Source: Oscillospiraceae bacterium
Lineage (GTDB): Bacteria; Bacillota; Clostridia; Oscillospirales; Ruminococcaceae
NCBI GenBank assembly: GCA_017547245.1
Contig: JAFYQD010000003.1
Span: 248,001-312,000, forward strand
Length of the DNA: 64,000 nucleotides
Direction of reading: 5' to 3'
Position 1 is the stretch's first letter. Every line of letters begins with the position of its first letter. The translations under genes and the position numbers were made by a program. Shown one piece after another: positions 61,607-64,000 of the stretch. The notes under the pieces were generated by a model. That model was given only the letters and a program-made list of their open reading frames with translations, made no database searches and was not told the DNA's origin.

Positions 61607-63184
61607 ATGGATAACTTTTTCAAGTATTTTTATCAGGATATTGGACGGGTATTTCGTGCCTTGATGGACATTGTCAGCTCCTTCTTTAATTTCATGAACT
61701 ACCTGTTCAACTTCCCCATGCGTATGCAGATCATACAGGAATATGATGACAGCTTTACCACCGGCGAATGGATTATGCTGGTAATCACCGAAATTGTGGT
61801 GATTGTTCTTTGTGTTGTTATCATTTACTTTATTCTCAAGCTGCTTCGCAAGGTGTTCCGCTTCCGTGTTTCGGTCAAAAAGCATGACGAACTGGTAAAG
61901 CAGTATAAATCTTTGCAGAAGGATCTGATTCGTGCCAACTATGAAAAAGACCGTCTGCTGCAGATGCGCGTTGCCGAAATTGGTGTGCCTGCCGATGAAT
62001 TGGAAGCTGCACTGAATGGGGAAGGCGGAGAGAAGAAGGAAGAAGAGTTTGTTCCAGATTCCAATCGAAACACCATGCAGTCGCCCTGCCTCGATCCTTC
62101 CGAAAGCCGTTTCTTCCGTTTGACCAGCGTGGATAATTTCTACAAAACCGAATATCAGGCTCCTGCCTACAACAACGACATTACTCTGCCCGAGTTCTGT
62201 GAAAAATTCAGACTGTTTTCGGCATCCCGCCTGCGTCTGTATTACGATCTGGACATGATGCGTTACTTTGTGGCCTCGATGGGTACCGCAAGAATCATCA
62301 TTCTGCAGGGTATTTCGGGTACCGGTAAAACTTCGCTGCCCTACGCTTTCGGCAAGTTTGTTCAGTTGGACACCACCGTGGTTTCGGTACAGCCTTCCTG
62401 GCGTGAACGTACCGAGCTGTACGGCTATTACAACGAATTTACCAAGAAGTATACCGAAACCGACTTCCTGCGTGCCATTTACGAGGGTAACTTCTACCGC
62501 GATCCTCACATCGTCATCCTGGACGAAATGAACATCGCCCGTGTAGAATATTACTTCGCCGAAATGCTGTCCATTCTGGAACTTCCCCGAAAGGACGAGC
62601 AGAAGGTTGACGTTGTAACCGCTGTTTGGGATAACGACCCTGTTCTGATCGAAGGCGGCACCATTCCCATTCCCGATAACGTCTGGTTTGTCGGCACCAT
62701 CAACAACGACGACTCGACCTTTGCCGTAGCCGATAAGGTGTACGACCGTGCTATTCCCATCGACCTTGACAGCCGAGCAGATGCCTTTGAATGTGAAGAT
62801 ACCGAACCGGTGTTTGTTTCGACCGACCGTCTGAACGAGCTGTTTGATGAGGCAAAGGCCACCTATAAAGTTTCGGCCGAAAATATGGCAAAGTTGGAAC
62901 TGCTCAACAGGTTCCTGATTGCAAACTTCCATTTGGCTTTCGGTAACCGTATTATGAAGCAGATTGGCGATTTTGTGCCTTGTTTTATGGGGTGCGGTGG
63001 CACCGAGCTGCACGCCATCGACTTCATCGTGGCCAAAAAGGTTCTGCGTAAGTTTGAATCGCTGTCCCTCGGCTTTATGAAGGACGAACTGACCCAGTTT
63101 AATGACTATCTGGACGAATTGTTTGGCCGTGACAGCATGCCTATCTGTAAGGGTTATGTAGAATACCTGAAAAAGAATAACTAA
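61607..63184 (+). CDS. Membrane-anchored McrB-like AAA+ ATPase
   Basis: 525 residues. Two hydrophobic stretches near the N terminus include a strong TM ('LVITEIVVIVLCVVIIYFIL'), then a coiled coil. The AAA+ domain has Walker A 'GISGTGKTS' (235-243), Walker B 'VILDEMN' with Asp306-Glu307, and the 'GTINNDDST' segment (363-371), which matches the McrB-type 'GTMNTxDxS' signature. McrB proteins are normally the GTPase motor of modification-dependent nucleases. Here the motor is tied to the membrane and lies in a fibre locus. The ribosome site (CTGAGGGTT) is poor; coupled translation from the preceding gene (18 bp) may help. Nucleotide specificity (ATP or GTP) is not determined. Confidence 0.85.
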   Translation: MDNFFKYFYQDIGRVFRALMDIVSSFFNFMNYLFNFPMRMQIIQEYDDSFTTGEWIMLVITEIVVIVLCVVIIYFILKLLRKVFRFRVSVKKHDELVKQYKSLQKDLIRANYEKDRLLQMRVAEIGVPADELEAALNGEGGEKKEEEFVPDSNRNTMQSPCLDPSESRFFRLTSVDNFYKTEYQAPAYNNDITLPEFCEKFRLFSASRLRLYYDLDMMRYFVASMGTARIIILQGISGTGKTSLPYAFGKFVQLDTTVVSVQPSWRERTELYGYYNEFTKKYTETDFLRAIYEGNFYRDPHIVILDEMNIARVEYYFAEMLSILELPRKDEQKVDVVTAVWDNDPVLIEGGTIPIPDNVWFVGTINNDDSTFAVADKVYDRAIPIDLDSRADAFECEDTEPVFVSTDRLNELFDEAKATYKVSAENMAKLELLNRFLIANFHLAFGNRIMKQIGDFVPCFMGCGGTELHAIDFIVAKKVLRKFESLSLGFMKDELTQFNDYLDELFGRDSMPICKGYVEYLKKNN

Positions 63185-63218
63185 TTAAAACATATCAACG
63201 AGGAAGGAGGTGCTGAAG

Positions 63219-64000
63219 ATGGCAAATGATGCTTTGAAGGTTGCTGAAAAAGTTTTGGCAGAAGATACCGGCGCAGAATCTTTGATAGACCCTATCTATC
63301 AAAAATTTGTGCGCAGCGTTACCCGTGCCATAGGCAGCACCGAGTTCTATCAATATTTTATGAATGCACTTTCGGGTGCCGATAACGAACTGCAGTTTTC
63401 CAACCGCAAGGTGGTTAAAACAGTAGATACCGTATGGGTAGACGCCGTGGAAGGCGCACTTGAGTCTTTCCAGAAAATTGTTGCTGCCCCCCGAAATGTT
63501 ATTCAGGAAGAAGAACTGATTGTAAATGTAGCCAACGCCAAAAAAGCCAGGTCTGAGACGGTTCGCCATCTGGCCCAGCATGCGGCTTTGGTAGAAGACT
63601 TTAACGATGAAACGGGCGATGTGCGCCCCAGCAAACTGATGCAGCGCTATCGCGAAGACTCCATTGGTCAGTACGAAAACCGTCTGGTTTTCACCACCAT
63701 GGAAATTGCCCACCGCTTTGTGCAGATTCGTTATGACGCACTGATGGAGCAAATGGGTGACGAATACGGTGCCAAGCTGAAGATTCGGTCGGATATGGAG
63801 AGTGCCACCGAGCATGTCCATATGGATATGTTTATGCACATCAAAGAGATTGACAGTGCACTGGATACCGACCGCAAGCACAACGATGTGTTCAACCGCA
63901 TTTCCCGCACAAACCGTGTACTTACAATGCTGATGAACACCGACTTTGCACAGCAGCTTTCCAAGCTGCCCCGTGTAAAGGGTACCATTAACAAGACCAA
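63219..64000 (+). CDS. DUF2357-like protein (3' truncated by window end)
   Basis: At least 260 residues from ATG 63219 behind AGGAAGGAGGTG; the frame is open to the window end. All-helical character with 'SIGQYENRLVFTTMEIAHRF', resembling the 'YENRF' core of DUF2357, a domain found with McrB-like ATPases in LlaJI-type and other defence systems. No nuclease motif is visible in the part shown; it could lie beyond 64000. It follows the AAA+ gene by 34 bp. The DUF2357 call rests on this pattern and the neighbour. Confidence 0.65.
   Translation, partial: MANDALKVAEKVLAEDTGAESLIDPIYQKFVRSVTRAIGSTEFYQYFMNALSGADNELQFSNRKVVKTVDTVWVDAVEGALESFQKIVAAPRNVIQEEELIVNVANAKKARSETVRHLAQHAALVEDFNDETGDVRPSKLMQRYREDSIGQYENRLVFTTMEIAHRFVQIRYDALMEQMGDEYGAKLKIRSDMESATEHVHMDMFMHIKEIDSALDTDRKHNDVFNRISRTNRVLTMLMNTDFAQQLSKLPRVKGTINKT

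Noticed and set aside
1..64000. CRISPR array or insertion sequence
   Set aside because: No regularly spaced repeats, transposase or integrase were seen on either strand.

Overview
The window looks like chromosomal DNA from a Gram-positive gut-type Clostridium relative (Firmicutes, probably Oscillospiraceae/Ruminococcaceae; inferred from gene content, no database search was possible). Supporting signs are strong AGGAGG-type ribosome binding sites, near-consensus sigma-A promoters, ATG/GTG/TTG starts, many stem-loop terminators shared by convergent genes, and typical Firmicutes genes (Mini-III RNase, YmfF/YmfH, YitT, a YtrA-type GntR regulator, a SipW-type signal peptidase).

Positions 1-36500 are mostly housekeeping and transport. 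In order: a truncated AraC-type response regulator and a Cof-type phosphatase; a sugar kinase divergent from lrgAB; an EF-G-like GTPase fused to a YacP/Rae1-type NYN nuclease domain; an OPT peptide transporter; a PqqD-like protein with a small membrane partner; typA and an RlmA-like rRNA methyltransferase; a HAD phosphatase; a galactitol-type PTS (IIA divergent from IIB and IIC) followed by a PH-like membrane protein and a HEPN protein; a SHOCT protein and a membrane TPR-like protein; a GntR-ABC transporter operon; the operon obgE-mrnC-yitT-ygiQ-MBL; rplU-rpmA; the operon ymfF-ymfH-lgt-folD; an oxidoreductase; and an orphan ABC ATPase.

At 36.6 kb a tRNA-Leu(CAG) has its 3' end and terminator duplicated 203 bp downstream. 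An AT-rich, gene-free leader of about 0.8 kb follows. From there to the window end (37772-64000) every gene is on the plus strand in one cell-surface locus. It holds a 3073-residue secreted protein, a 1312-residue paralogue ending in a dockerin-like module, a membrane-anchored FIVAR-like protein, a catalytically degenerate HD-GYP/EAL protein, four TasA-like proteins (two with SipW-type signal peptides), a SipW-type signal peptidase with a long charged tail, a membrane-anchored McrB-like AAA+ ATPase and a DUF2357-like protein cut by the window end.

The likely theme is a TasA/SipW-type extracellular fibre or biofilm-matrix system. Giant accessory surface proteins, a c-di-GMP-pathway-derived pseudoenzyme and an AAA+/DUF2357 pair resembling McrBC-type parts are built into the same locus. 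This combination is the most unusual content of the window.
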